From assembly GCA_951802195.1 (NCBI GenBank), contig OX637621.1, positions 1 to 64,000 of the forward strand: 64,000 nucleotides of DNA, written 5' to 3'. Under the pieces are notes generated by a model. It was not told where the DNA came from. It searched no databases and saw only the letters and a list, made by a program, of their open reading frames with translations. Both the position numbers and the translations under genes were made by a program. Shown here in pieces: positions 19,930-35,728 of this stretch. Within the stretch, counting starts at the first letter, position 1. Each line of letters begins with the position of its first letter. The DNA comes from Tausonia pullulans (Eukaryota; Basidiomycota; Tremellomycetes; Cystofilobasidiales; Mrakiaceae).

Positions 19930-22900
19930 CTACTCCTCTTCATCCCAATCCAATCCCTCCATCACCTCCTCCGTTTCCCTATTCAACGCCTCCAACCCTG
20001 TCAGTCTCGCCAGATACTCCGGCTCTTTGAACGCCCGTTCAAGCATCTGCCACCCTTCCGCTCGATACGCCTCCACGACCTGTCCATGTGACCTATCTCG
20101 TCAGCCGAGGAAGAGGAAGATGGAAAAGAGGGAAAAGAAGGAGGGGGGTGCGGAAAGAGGGGAGGGGGAGAGGCACGAACAGCAGGACCGCAAGCGGTGC
20201 AGAGGGAGAAGGCTTCGCCGGAGAGGTTGAGTGTTTGGAACGTGGCGAGGGCACCGCGAAGTTGATGGGGGACCATGCCGAGGGGGCTTGCTGTGGTCGC
20301 TTGACGTTGGTCGTCTAAGCCGGCTTTAGGGGGGAGGTCGGCGGGAGCGGCGATACTGTAGAGGTTGACGATTTGTTAGGGGGAGTGTGCAAGAGGAGTA
20401 ACAGGGGAGAAGACGGCGGACACACCCAGCCGGATGAGAGAGCAGAGAAACGAGGAGCTCGACGGCTGAGGCGGAGGCGATGGCCGCTAGGCCGGGACGG
20501 GACACGGTGCACATCTGGTCGAGGGTCCGGTCGTTCAGCGACTGTAGGAGAGAAGCAACAAAGTCAGATAGGCGCGCCGTGCAGGAGTGGAGTGAGGGCT
20601 TGGGCGAACGTTGCCGAGCGCGTTGCTGTCCTGGCAAAAGTAGCATGCAAGACGGCGAGTGGGAGTGGGGGCAGGGGCGTCTGGAGATAACGATGGAGAC
20701 TGTTCCTTTGGAATTCCCTCGCCGTGCCTGGCCGAGAACGGAGGTCAAACCGTCAGCTTACAGGCCCACTGTAATCCCCGTGAAGCGGACGCACCTCATG
20801 ACGAGATAGCTATCAAACCCAAGTGCAGCACTGATAACAATCTTCCCCAGGCTCGCGCCCAGCAGCGTCGGGAGCCACCGGCTCTCCCTCGAGTCCATGA
20901 GGAGGAAGACAACGTCATGCTCTTCAATGAGCGCTTCGAGCTGCGTGACGGCGGCTTGGGCTTGAGCGACGGAGGCTGGAGGCACCGGGTGGCCGGGCAT
21001 GGGGATGGAAAGGACATGGCCGGCGGCATTCTGAGAGGAACCCGGATCTTTAGCTCTCTCTTTCCCTCTCCCTCTTTCGAGGAGTACAGCTCGTTCGCGT
21101 GGCGACTCACTACGCCCGGGAAGATCCGTCGCAGAGCCTCGGCAGCCGCAGGAGCCTTAGCCTTGCCGCCGTCGAGCGAGTCGGCAAACTCAAAGAGCGG
21201 TTGTCGGACCGGATTGGAGAAGGAGACAGTCGAGGAATCGACAAAGGTGATATTGCGGACACCCCAGCCCTGTAGAGAACACACACGCCTCCATTAGCGC
21301 GAGAGGGTGACGCGCACAAGGGAGACATTTAAGGGGCACCATCAAGACACGCGAAACGTAGCAGCCGAGCGTTCCGGCTCCGAGAAGGAGGCACTTGGTC
21401 GAGGCGATCCGGTCGAGGTCAAGCGAGGGGAGAATTCGCCAGCGCATGAGCTTGAGATTGAGGTCCACCGCTTGGTCGGCGAGCCTGGACAGCATTGGCA
21501 TCAGCAGCTGCAAGGACAGCCTGATGAAATGTCGTGACCAACCTCGCCGGGTCCATCGTTGGACCCAAATCGACCATCCTTGGCCCAAGTTTCCCCTTCT
21601 CATTCTTCTCCCACCCGACGCCCTTCCCCAAATCCGTCGTCGTGCTCGCCTCGCCACCGATTGGGAGATGGGCGACACCAACGCGGCTCGCCTCCCGTCC
21701 TCCTTCCCGGAGACAGACAACGCGGACCCGGGCGCAACTATGCGTGGTGGCGAGATAAAGGAGGATATTGCGCAGCGGCCAGCCGGGGTTGGAGGAGAGA
21801 GTCGAGGGATCGTGGAAGGCGATGGTGGGCTGGAGAAGGTAAGTGGTGGATTAGAGGGGGCAGAAGATGAGCTTGGACGAAGGAGGGATGAGCGTGAGAG
21901 AGTGTGAGAGAGACGAACGGGTTCAGAGACGAAGGTGGTCTGCGAGTAGGAGCTAAGAGGAGCAAGCGAGATCCTCCCTGCGGGAGAGGTGACGACGATG
22001 TAGGCGCCTGTCGAATCCTCCAAGTGGGCAGCTCTGAACTCCGGAATCGCTGCGCGAATGCTTGCGATCTGTTCGAAAGCAGGGCGTCAGACATCGAGGA
22101 AGAGATAGAAAGAGAACAAACGTACCTCCTCAGCCGGCGCCCGCGGCCACTCGCCCTCTGTCTCGACCTCCCACGCCGGCTTCTGGACGACGGCGGGGAC
22201 AGCGAACCAGTAATAGTACTTGTACTTCTTGAGGTCGGCGAAAGTCAGGAGAAGGAACGGGGAGAGGATGGGGTTTGGCGTCGAGAGTGAGGTTGTCATC
22301 TGAGGCTCAAGAAAGGTCAGCAATGGCGCGGTCCTGAGCGGAAGCGTTCCTCTCCCACCTTGTTCAGTACAGACTGGAAAAGCGCCTGTTTATCCGAGTC
22401 CTTGAATTCTTCGATGGTGTTAAAGTTCTTGAGCAGACCGGTGACCCTTGTCGAGGAGCCGCTGGCGGTCCTGCAGAGTGAACATGCCGGTCGATAGTCA
22501 GATATGTGCGATGTAGGATCAATAGCGGAGCGAACCCAAAGGAGTGACAGGAGAGCCGGCCCCTCGCTCGGGCTGGCTGCCAACACCAGCAGCCGTGCAG
22601 CACATTCAGACGCGTCGCCCTGCTGACGAGCGGGCGGACAAGACCGGCGAGCGGTTGTCCTCCCACTACAGTGTGCCGCTGTTCTGCAGCATCGCTCACC
22701 GCCATTCCACCCATGAGGCGACAATCACTCGCTGATCCATCCACCTAGAGATAACGAGTGCCTTGCTGTGGTGTGTGCCGTCCTCGCTCCTGACTCACCC
22801 AGTCAGCCCGTCGAACGCGCTCCCACCGACTTCAAGCCCACCCGGGATCCCGACCTCGGCATCCCCATCAGCGCTCTCCCGGTCCCTAACAAGCTTGCCC

Positions 22901-23031
22901 TCGGTATACTCAGCCGTAATGGGAACGACGCCGTCGTCGAGGCGGGCGACATCGAGCTTGTGCTTGGTGAGCGCGTGGAAGAAGGCCGGCGAGGGCGCCG
23001 AGGGGAGCGGGCTGAATTGAAGGATGGGCAT
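19930..23031 (-). CDS. ATG7: Ubiquitin-like modifier-activating enzyme Atg7
   Basis: The E1 enzyme that activates Atg8 and Atg12 for autophagosome formation in the cytosol. Twelve exons: 22799-23031, 22359-22470, 22126-22299, 21919-22068, 21543-21829, 21340-21484, 21111-21269, 20795-21030, 20610-20727, 20426-20541, 20181-20355, 19930-20079; 684 residues, usual for the family. Seen in order: N-terminal [51 protein letters not shown], nucleotide-binding LLGAGTLGC (354-360), [38 protein letters not shown], and the catalytic loop [13 protein letters not shown] with Cys549. C-terminus ends DWDEEE. Intron 1 is long (328 bp). It is divergent from the GYF gene across 728 bp. Confidence 0.96.
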
Positions 23032-23759
23032 GCAGAGAAAAGAGGGGGGCGGCGGTTGAGGGAGGGAGAACAGAGATGTTGATGAATGCTACCAGAGGGG
23101 TAGGAACAAGACCAGACAATAGAAAGTTGGGTGATCGTTGACGGGAACCTCCCGGTGTCCTCCACGGCTCCCTCCGCTGATGTCCCGCATGCTTGGACCT
23201 CGCCGGTTCCCGCGCGGTGCACCCTCATCTCTAGATCTGTTAGACTGTGCGAGAGGATCCGGACGCTTGCGAGAGATGCTGTCGAGATGACGTGTGAGGA
23301 GCGACGGACTCCTCAGTCGAGCGCAGCAGCACAAGATGGAACCCGCTTCCCTCCCATTCCTGCGCCTAGGACGAGGTGGCTCTGCCCGGCAGCCGGGCCC
23401 TCGCGCGGACGACGAGCCGCAGCGTGGGAAGACTGACGCGGGCGGTTCTGGCCTGCCGAGGTCGGTCCGCCGTGCTCGCAGCTCGTCGTCCGCCAGCTAC
23501 TTCAGTCGACTTGCAGCTTCACCTGTCAGCAGCGAACATTACGCCAAAAGCAACCAACCAGTCAGCCGCCCTTTCCTCCGTCGCTCCGCCCCCTGCCCTC
23601 TCTCCAGCGGGCTCCTCAGGCCCAAGCAGCGCGCTGACAGGCCTGTCCCCCTCTCGCTCCTTCCTGCTCGCTCCTCCCTCCACCTCGCCGCGCTCGCGTG
23701 CTCGCTCCAGCTTTCTTCTCACCGCCCCCTGTCAGTTACCATCACCAATATCCTTCCCA
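23032..23759. promoter_or_regulatory. Shared ATG7 / GYF-gene promoter region
   Basis: This 728-bp stretch separates two divergent starts, so it presumably holds both promoters. Plus-strand frames stay open through much of it, in frame with the GYF gene from 23376, but the conserved start of that protein family lies at 23760. No clear TATA box. Confidence 0.5.
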
Positions 23760-26700
23760 ATGACCTCTTCCGAGATGCACTTTGGTCCCTCGTGGATGCA
23801 CAAACCCGCCGCTGCCGGCTCTCGTCGCTCGGCCAAGGCCAGCACGGCGGCGGCGGCTTCCCCTGCTGCCACCGCCGACCCGTCGCACCCGACGTATTCG
23901 GCCATCACGCGCGACCAGCATACGTCGCCCCAGCCGTCGGCGCCGTCGGCGGACGACGCGCTCCTCGACCCCACCAAGCCGTTCAAGTACTCGAAGGAGT
24001 TCATGCTCGCCCAGTGGGACGAGGGCAACCTTCGCGAGAGGCCCCTCCCGATCGAGTTTGAGCGCTGGGGGGTCGTCTTTCGTGAGGAGGGCGGTGAGCC
24101 CGTCTCGTCCAAGGCGCTGACCGAAACCGAGAAGAAGGTGAGCCTGGGTCTCTTTCTGCTGCATGAGTGGGCGAGCCCAGCTGTTGAGGAGACAGCCAGC
24201 GTCTTGCGCGGTCGCTTCTCTGTCTCCTTCCTCCCTCATCCGGCGCTCGATGACGGGTCTGTTGGAAAACGACCTGCAAAGCTGGCCCATTGCCTTCCTC
24301 CTCAACCTATCTCCCCTCGCTCATGCATACATGCGCTCGAGATCGAGCTCTTCTGCCCTTCCTCTTCTTTTGGTGCTGACATTTCTTGTCGCCTGCTCTC
24401 TCAACTTTGTGCCCCACCCCCTCCTCCCCCCCCCGCTCGCGCGCGCACTCCAGCTCTTTGCGCTTTCCTACAACCCGGACCGCCGCCCCGGCCTCTCCTC
24501 CAACAATTCCGGCCTTGAGCCGACCCTTTCTCATCGAGGTGAGCGCCGCAACGCGCGCCCGACGGCTGGCGGGGAGCGCTCCACCACCGGCAGCGACCGC
24601 CCGCTCAATTCGCCCGCGAGGGAACGCTTTGGCGGCATCGAGGGTGGCGTCCTCGGTGGGATCGGACGTGGGCCTGGGTCAGGCGTCGCCGGCGAGGGCA
24701 AGCTCGGCGGGCTCGGGGCTCGTGGCGAGCGTGGGACTCGTGAGAGGAGGACCCTCAAGGACGGCGAGTCTGGTGGGTGGCCGCCAGAACAACTACACAC
24801 ACCGACTTGTTCTCTGATGCTCCCTCCTCCTCTATAGACATCCAAGTTGCCCCCCTCCCTCCTTCGTCAACCCAGTCGTGGAGGCCCACTCGCGCCCTCT
24901 CGTCTAACAACCCTCCCTCGGCTGACCAATCGCCCATCGAGGACAGTCCCGCCGCCTCCAAGCGTTGGCGTGAGCCCGTTACCTCGGCCAAGGAGCGCTC
25001 CCTCACCTCTGCATCTGCCAACGACGACAACGACGGCGGCGACAGCAGCGGCATCGGTGGAGGAGGCTTCGGTGGAGGGTCTCGTGCCGGTGGATGGAGG
25101 GACCGCGAGAGGCACAAGACCGCCGAGCGCGAACTTGGAGCTGCTGCGGGATGGGTCAATGTCTCCAAGGACGACCACTCCAAGAGCAAGCTCGTGAACG
25201 GACGCTCCGTTGCCAACAATAACAGCGGCAATGACGCGGCCCCCAACGGCTCCTCAGCGACTGGATACAGCAATGCGTTCGCCGCGCTTGACCAGGACGG
25301 CGATGAGAACGAGCTCGCTAGCGGTGTCGCCAATCTCGCCGTTGACGCACAACAATTGCCCATCCGTTCGACCGCGGACACCCAGCGCGAGGAGCTTTCG
25401 AACGTCAAATGGACCTACAAGGATCCTCAGGGCGAGCTTCAGGGTGAGTGGCTTTCCAATCTCTCACTTGGTTCCTCCCTTCTGACGTAGCTCTCCTTTA
25501 ACAGGTCCCTTCATGGCCACTGAGATGCAGGCCTGGTTCTCCCAGGGCTACTTCCCCGAGTCTCTCCTCGTCAAGCGCGAGTCGGACCTCGCGTTCGAGA
25601 CCGTCGGCACGCTTGTTCGCCTCACCTCGGACCAATCAGCCATCTTCCTCCAGCCGGCCCCGATCCGTCCCGCGGCTCCTCCAGGTCTGATTTCTCGGGT
25701 CTCGACGCCTGGTTACGCCTCGCCGACGACCTCGTGGGCTCAGCAACAGGACAACACCAACGTCCCTGGAGCGACTGCTAGTGCGCTCGACCAGTTCCTC
25801 CGCCAGCACGAGGGCGGCGGCAAGCCCGGACTCGCGGAGGACCTCGTTGCCGGCATGGCTGCAGGAGGTCGTTGGGAGTCCTCCCCTCACCAGTCGCCGG
25901 TCATCCAGCACCAGCTCGCCCAGCAGGCCGCCGCCGCCCAGTATGGCGCAGCGGCGCCCAATGCCTACCCTCAGTATGACCCTTACGGGAACAGCTCGCC
26001 GGGTCCGCGCCATATGGCCGCTTACAGGCAGGGGCCCATCGCTCCTTCGCCGTACGCGTCCCCCGTCATTCAGCACCAGGCGGTTTCTCCCTGGGGTCAG
26101 CAGCAGCAGCCTCAGCAGGTCGCCCAATCACCTGCCCGCAGTTTCTACGGCGGAGGAGGGCTCGCCGACAACCTCGGCTCGCCCGTCGCGGAGCGCGCTG
26201 GTGTTTATGGAGGGTATGGCCCGCAGGGCCCGGCTCTCGCCCCAGGTGCTGGATGGGCGGGCTCTAACGACTGGCGTGCCGCTCCCGGTCCAGTTCCCCC
26301 GCAGCAGTTCATGAACCACCCCGTCCCGGCCTCGGTCCAGCAGCAGCAGCAGTACGCTCAGCAGCAGCAGCAAACGCCTTGGCAGCAGCCGTCGCTCCCC
26401 GAGCAGCAGCAGCAGCAGTACCAGCACCAGCAACAGGAGATCCGCCAGGAGCAGCCCGTTGTCACGCCCCAGCAGCAGCAACAGGCTCCCCTGCAGGAGC
26501 CTGCCTCCGCCCCCGCCGCCACCGGCACCACCGGGGCAGCTACCGTCCCCAACGAGGCCTCACAGACCCCCGTTTCGCGCTGGGCGCAATCCCTTGCTGG
26601 CGTCGCTCCCTCGCCTGTCCCCGCGCCCCTCGCGGTCCAGCAGCAGCAGCAGGAGGCCTCCACAGCCCTCGAGTCCGCTGCTCAGACTGCGTCGCCTGTC

Positions 26701-28098
26701 CCGGCCGCTGCTGCCTCTTCCCCCATCTCAGCTAACGCGACCGTCCCCGCCACGCCTATCAAGGGCCAACCAAATGCTGCCGTTCAGCTCGCAGCCGTCG
26801 CCCCGGCTGCTTCGCCTGCTTCTGTCAAGGCTGATGGCACCCCTCAGCCTTCCACCCCGGCCGCCGCCGCCTCTGCTGAGGACCTCGTCGTTGCCACTCC
26901 TGCTCCTGTCTCCGCTCCCGCCCCGGCTCCTGCGCCCACCGTCGCTCCCTGGGCCAAGGAGGACAAGAAGGCGCCTGCCGGGCCCTCGCTCCGTGAGATC
27001 CAAGAGGCTGAGGCCCGCAAGGCGGCCGCCGCCAAGGCTGCTCGAGCCGCCTCGGCTGCTGCCTCTGGCCAGCCTACGCCCAAGGAGAGCTCGACGGCTG
27101 AGTCGTCCCCTGCTCTTCCTTCGTCAATGAGCTGGGGTCTCGCTGGTTCCGGCGTCGGAAAGCAACAGGCTACCCCGGCTGCTGTCGCTGCCTCGACGCC
27201 TGCTACCCCCGTCTGGGGCTCAGCTGGTGCTGGTGCGGCGCCGGCGGCTCCTCAGAGGACGCTCAAGCAGATCCAGGAGGACGAGACCCGTCAGAAGCAG
27301 AAGGCTGCTCAGGCCAAGGCCGCTCAGGCCGCCGCGGTGGGCGGCAGCGTCCCTAAGGCCGCCTATTCCGGTGCTGCGTCGTCAACGTCCAACAACAACG
27401 CCAACTCCGGTGCCTGGGCGACCGTCGGAGCAGGGGGCAAGGCCACGACGCCGGTGCCCAAGATGGCCGTCCCTGGTGCTGCTTCCCCTCGCCCGCTCGC
27501 CCAGGCCGTCCCTCCCAAGGCTGCGCCGGTTGCGTCGATCCAGACCGTCGCGAGCAAGCTCTCCCGCACAGGCTCGTCGGCTTCGCTCGATGAGATTCCG
27601 CCGTCGACCGAGTTCCTCTCGTGGGCCAAGACAGCGCTTCGTAGCGTGACGGGCATGAACAGTGGGTGTGACCCTCTCTCCTCCCGTCTTTCTCTACTGA
27701 CCTCGCTACGTTGTAGTCGACGAGTTCCTCCAGATGCTCCTCACTTTCCCGCTCAACCCGGACTCGGCCGTCATGGAGATCATCTCGGACTCGGTCTACG
27801 CCAACTCGCCGACGCTCGACGGTCGTCGGTTCGCCCAGGAGTTTGTCACCCGCCGCAAGACCGACGCCAAGGGTCAAAAGGCCGGCACGGTTCAGCCGGC
27901 GTCGTCAACTTCGGCTGGAAGGGGAGGGTCGCTCGCAGACAGTAAGTCATGACATTGGCGCGCTGTCGTTCAAGGTCGAGTCCCAGGCTGAGTTGGTTTT
28001 GCTTTGGCCCACTCGCAGTCGTCAAGGCCCAGCCCAAGCCTGCTCCGGACGCTGGCTTTGGAGGGTTCAAGGTCGTCAAGAAGAAGGGAAAGAAGTGA
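23760..28098 (+). CDS. GYF-domain protein (Smy2/GIGYF-like)
   Basis: Six exons (23760-24137, 24454-24772, 24838-25443, 25505-27661, 27717-27941, 28019-28098) give 1254 residues. GYF domains bind proline-rich peptides; fungal members act in mRNA control and vesicle transport. The start MTSSEMHFGPSWM matches the family's N-terminal 'FGPxWM'. An RG-rich part follows, with RFGGIEGGVLGGIGRG. The GYF domain is at about 424-475 (WTYKDPQGELQGPF, MQAWFSQGYF). Then come long Gln- and Ala/Pro-rich regions and EIQEAEARKAA-type helices. A C-terminal domain (about 1150-1230) has IDEFLQMLLTFPLNPDSAVM. The end is basic, VVKKKGKK. A later or earlier ATG is possible. Confidence 0.9.
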
Positions 28099-28295
28099 AC
28101 GGTCTGGCTGAGCGAACGAATGGACTAGGTAGGAGGAACAAAACAAAAGAGAGAAAAGGGAGCGAAGCGATGCGGTGGAAGTCAACTTTTTATGGTTATT
28201 TCCTGTTGAGAGACTACGAGCTCAGCGCGACAAGACATTGAAGAAGGGAAAGTAGAGTCTGAGCTGCGGTGTCAAGAGGGAAATCTGACGCAAGT
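28099..28295. other. 3' side of the GYF gene
   Basis: AT-rich sequence after the stop (TTTTTATGG near 28189) is presumably the 3' untranslated region and poly(A) signal. Confidence 0.4.
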
Positions 28296-29130
28296 ATGGA
28301 TCATGCTGGTGTCTCCTCTTCGAAGGAATCAGCCCAGAAAGCCCTTGGTGGGTCGTTCTCCAAACCCCACCCATATCCTTGACCTGCTCCTCCTCTTTTG
28401 TCGCTTACTTCAAGGCCCACGCGATGGCTGTGGCCGCCAGAGAGGCGACGCGTAGTACGTTGGACGAGGAGGACGCTCCGCCATCCACCGCCGTCGACTC
28501 GGACGACGAGTGGGCGGAGGAGAAAAAAGGTGAAGGGGAAGGAGCAAGTCATGACCCAGTCCGGTCTACTCTTCATTTCCTACTCTCTCGTCGTTGCCGA
28601 GCCGTGCTTCTCGTCCCACCCAACCTTGGGAGCCTTGACGAGGACTCATGACGCGTGATCGATCGGTGGATGGTATGGGAGGGTTCCCGCGTTTAAGGCC
28701 GCCAGACAGAGAGAGGCTGACAGAGGGCTGATCTTCTTCTCTACTTACATGAAGAGCATCCCATGTTCGGGCTCATCTTTGTCAAGCTAACTGACCTCGA
28801 CAACCGAGAATATCAAAGGGTTTGAGCATATCATGCCGGTCTGGAAGGAAACAACCAAGGTCGCTTCACCCTCTCGGAGAAGGAGCATCAAGAGTTTGCT
28901 CGATCGTAAATGCGACGCTGCCACTGCTCGAGGCTCAGATCCCTCTGATGCGTCTCATGGACTTACGACCTAAACTCTCTCAGGGCAGGCGACACGGATG
29001 TCGCCGTCGCACAGTTGTACGATGAGACGCCCAAGCCCGACGACTTCCAGCCCAGCCTCAACCCGGCCGAAGTCACTCAACAGACCATCAGCTTTTTAAT
29101 TCCCATATCCTCTTCCGCACGTTCAATTTA
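28296..29130 (+). pseudogene. Broken-looking coding patches, unidentified gene
   Basis: Several separate plus-strand pieces have host-like codon use: MDHAGVSSSKESAQKALG (28296), EATRSTLDEEDAPPSTAVDS (28440-28500), HPMFGLIFVK (28759), RFTLSEKEHQEF (28860) and VAVAQLYDETPKPDDFQPSL (29000-29075), the last running into a stop soon after. Splice-like signals exist between some of them, but I could not join them into one open frame. Either a multi-exon gene has been mis-modelled or it is decaying. Product not recognised. Confidence 0.35.
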
Positions 29131-30432
29131 AATTCCCAGAACGTGCTACTCGCTTGAAAAAACGAGGCCAAAAATTCCGGCCGTTTCTTTCGCCTTCAAT
29201 GGGATATGTGCACTGCTCTCCCCTGATGTCAAGTTGGAGATACTAGTGTCAATTACTAACGGTGCCCACGTAAGACTCTTCTAGCTTGCCAAGTATCTCT
29301 TCTTCGAGGAATGAGCTTCGATGAGATGGGCCTCTAGCGCACTCAACGTTCTCGTTCTTCAACCTGCTGACCCTCAACTTCTTTTTACGCTGTGTTGTCT
29401 CTTCTTGACCTTTGCCGTCTTGTTTTTTGTCTTTTAATCCATGGATTCCCTCCGAGTGCTCCGAGCCGTGATGCCGCCCATTTCATTGAGTCCCCGCCTC
29501 CTGATTCCTCATGATGACTCTGCCTCGTACGATCTCTCAATGATCTCGCGTCCTTCTCTGTGGCATGAAAGATCTGTGAAGAGAACTGCTAAGTCACCGG
29601 GCAGTAGCAGCATATGAGGCTGACCGAGCATCTGTTGGGGTCCACCCTTCGGTCTCTTCATCGCAACCCGACCCGCCACCTTCATCGGGTGCGGGGCAAA
29701 AGCAGCTGCTTCAAACAAAACATTAATATCCCTGCAGGCGGGACCGGGTTGCAGGGGACGGCGGTGCGGCAATGGCTAGACCAGAATGAAGGATGAAGAA
29801 GATACGCCCCACACGAGCAGCTCCTCAATCCATTACCGCAAAAACTTGACTCGGGTCCTGGTTCTTTTGCGGTGGCCTCATGGCGCACTCAGTTGCAGTA
29901 CCGCCTTTTCTCGGTTGATGGGTCAGCTGTTCAAGTTTGGAGCTAAGACTAGATGCTATTTCAGTGTTCCGCGAGGTCCAAGGAAGCTCTAGGAGGGGCA
30001 GCGCACTGGCACAGTTTAAATTCCCATTTGCCTATTCCGCCCTGATCTTGAGGAGGATAGACTCGTGTCTTGGTGAATTCCAAGGCCTATGGTGGCGTTG
30101 AGGTCTCCCCTGACCTCTGCCGGTCAATTAAGCGGCTTCCTCTCCTTCCTTAAACTCGCCGGCGGCAGTGGCTCGTTGACTCGGTCCTTCGGTATGGCGA
30201 GCATCCGACACAGTCCACAAACTCGTGACCCTGCTAAGCTCGACGCATGCCACCCTCTGAGACCACAAAGTTTGGGGGAAGAAAGAAAGCCACTAGGAAT
30301 AGAAAGGAAATCCTCGACACGCTCCTCTCTCTCGCGTCTAGCTGTCTGTCTCCTTCCGTCTCCCCAACCACCTTCACCGCCGCACACAACATCCTCATCA
30401 GACCCACCATCTTACATATTGGACCCTCCCTA
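29131..30432. promoter_or_regulatory. Upstream region of glucoamylase, no gene seen
   Basis: About 1.3 kb without coding signal lies directly upstream of a secreted hydrolase gene of a kind that is usually under carbon control. No binding sites can be named with confidence. Confidence 0.4.
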
Positions 30433-33443
<3,011 letters not shown>

Positions 33444-33970
33444 GAGGGACGAAACCTGTCTCCCTCTCTTTCCTCGTTCCTTGCCTTCCTTTTTTTTTTT
33501 TGAAAGTTGAAGTCTCGATTGGCCCTCCTGGGCCTACCACCGCCCACGCTGTCTGCCTTGTCACCTGCCTCCTCCTCCTCCTCCTCCTCCCCTCTCTCTC
33601 TAGTTGGTCTGTTTTGGAGTGCGTGAGACCACCCCGTCATCGCCTTTCACTTCTCTTCATCTTCCCTGTTCCAATCATGGACAAATATGACTTGCAAAAT
33701 AGTTTGGAACGTGAGGATCATGGCACGAAGGCGCCGGCCCGGAGAAGGAGGAAAGAAGGGATGGAAAGGCAAGGTGACGACGGCATCTAAAGGGGAGGCT
33801 GGTTGATACAAGAAGATCCGGAGGGGGGAGGTAACGTGATAGGAGAGAGGAAGATGCAAAAGAGACGGTATGCGAGAGACGCTGTAGAAGTGTGGTGAAT
33901 AAAATTGAAGGGGCGTGAAAGGGGTTGAAGTCTAGTCGGCGGCGGGCTGATGGCCACTCTTTTGTTCGCT
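33444..33970. other. Convergent 3' ends, glucoamylase and DIC1
   Basis: The 527 bp between two convergent stops hold both 3' untranslated regions. AATAAAATTG at 33898 could serve as a plus-strand poly(A) signal. No gene seen. Confidence 0.4.
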
Positions 33971-35728
33971 TTAAAGACCGCGAGCGGTGTCGACGGCCTT
34001 TCGGATCTGTTCGAGGAAGACGAAGATGAGGACAGTATTGGGGGCGAGACGGACTAGCGTGAGAGGAGAGGAGTCAGCTCCGCCAGGGATGAAAGAAGGA
34101 AGAGAGCAAGGATGTACTCCATGCGGGCGTCCATCCCTTGAAGAGGAAACTCGGACCCTCCTTCTTGAGTGAGCGAGTGAAGACAGCGATGGGACCCTGG
34201 AAAAAGAAGCAGACGTAAGACCGGATTCCAGAGAGAGGGCTGGACGGCGTGCTCACCGAGTTGGCGCCCGAGGCGTTCATGACGCGCGAGCGGATGACGT
34301 CGGCGGGGGCGCAGATGGCTAGAGATGGAGGGCAAGGTTAGAGTGGACCTCTCAAGGAATAGGTTTAAAAGGACGCACTGGTGGCAACAGTTCCGGCTCC
34401 AAGGGAGGCAAAGGAGTGGAGAAGGAGACCCTCGGAGAAGCCTCCATTGGTCTTGAGCTGGTCCTTGAACCAGTCATACGAGACAAGTTGCGAGGACTGG
34501 GCCAGGAGGGGTCAGAAAATCGGTATGCAAGAAGGAACGCTCATCTGGCACTCACGTTCATGAGGACCGCCCGGATGAGGTTGGGTCCAAGACCACGGAA
34601 GAGCTGCGCGACGCCCTCCTCGGTGACAACGCGGTAGACACCATCGAACGCATGCTTGTAGTTGACACGTTCCGCCTTGGGCCGGGTTGCATCATTGGTC
34701 ATACGGACGAGAATGATGTCTGTGATATGTCACAAGATGTGAGAGGCTGCTGCAAGACAAGTGAGGGACTAGAGCAAAGGACGCAACTGACCAGCGGGGT
34801 TACCGGCGATGCCTCCAGCGATACCAGCGAGCGAAGCACAGGCGATCATCTGCATCGGGGTGACCTTGGATCCGGCTGTAGCAAGGTTACTTTTCAGCTA
34901 AAATGACTTGGGCTTTTCGAGGGAGGGGGAGGTGGACAGGACGAACTGCGTCGTCGGGTGACATCCTTGAGCCACTCGTACGCGCCGAACCGGGTGACAG
35001 AGTAGGTCATCTGCCTGAGGATGGAGGCCGAGAGACCAGGGTAAAGTCCACGGATACCTGGGAGAGTGAGGTTCAGTCAGACACAGACAAGCAACAGACA
35101 GGAGGAGAGCTGAAGCTGTACCGTCGGCCCTAAGGGTGCGAGCCGCGGTCGAAACCATGCCCTGCTTCTTGGAGGACGTCTGCATGCGACTGTGAGAGTA
35201 GAGAGCAAGCGAGAGGCGGTCAGAGGCGCCGATATTGGGAGAAAGAGTCCCAAGGAAGTGCCAATCAGATGACGTACACGCGCAGGAGGTCAAGAGGATG
35301 CGTGCAGCAGGCGGCCACTGAACGCAAACAATGAAGGACATGTCAGGTTCAAGAGCTCTCTCTGTCAATTCCTGCCCACGGGTCACATGGCGAGCAGGAC
35401 GCACTTGAAGCAGCAACACCTATAACAGGCGTCGGCCGAAGGCGAATGGCGCGCATCGAAGAAGACAGAAAAGGGGAAGGGCGTCAGGCTACTCGCTCTC
35501 CTGGGCTGCAGAGCATGTGGGCATGCATTATCGACCGACCTCCGGTCCTGCATGACGAAAGGTGAAGAGAGTAGGAAGAGAGCGCAGAAAGACGACGGAG
35601 AAGACTGTCAGCCCTTTGGTTGGCTCAAAAACCTCCGCCAGTCGGAGGCGAGGAGTGGAGGGGAGGAGCTCAACAACGAACCAGAAGGGATACGTCCGCG
35701 CGACCTGGCTCTTCTTCGTGTCGACCAT
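33971..35728 (-). CDS. DIC1: Mitochondrial dicarboxylate carrier
   Basis: An inner-membrane SLC25 carrier exchanging malate or succinate for phosphate. Ten exons are firm: 35405-35419, 35278-35317, 35122-35189, 34947-35057, 34792-34875, 34556-34719, 34379-34496, 34257-34318, 34118-34196, 33971-34053. The three repeat signatures are seen as THPLDLL, GNPADIILVR and CAPADVIRSR, with Dic1-typical MTNDATRPKAERVNYKHAFD. The start region is MVDTKKSQVART followed by YPFWF, a conserved carrier opening. With canonical sites the only in-frame join uses exons 35694-35728 and 35540-35547 (8 bases), giving 288 residues but leaving YPFWF in the intron. The start of this model is therefore doubtful; the rest is not. 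Confidence 0.88.

Noticed and set aside
22475-22792. Extra ATG7 exon in the long first intron
   Set aside because: The frame from 22799 joins directly to [18 protein letters not shown] in the correct phase. Adding the open frame in between breaks the conserved order.
23376-23759. 128-codon N-terminal extension of the GYF protein
   Set aside because: The frame is open, but the family's conserved start (FGPxWM after a short leader) is at 23760 and the upstream part is low-complexity Ser/Ala/Arg typical of promoter sequence here.
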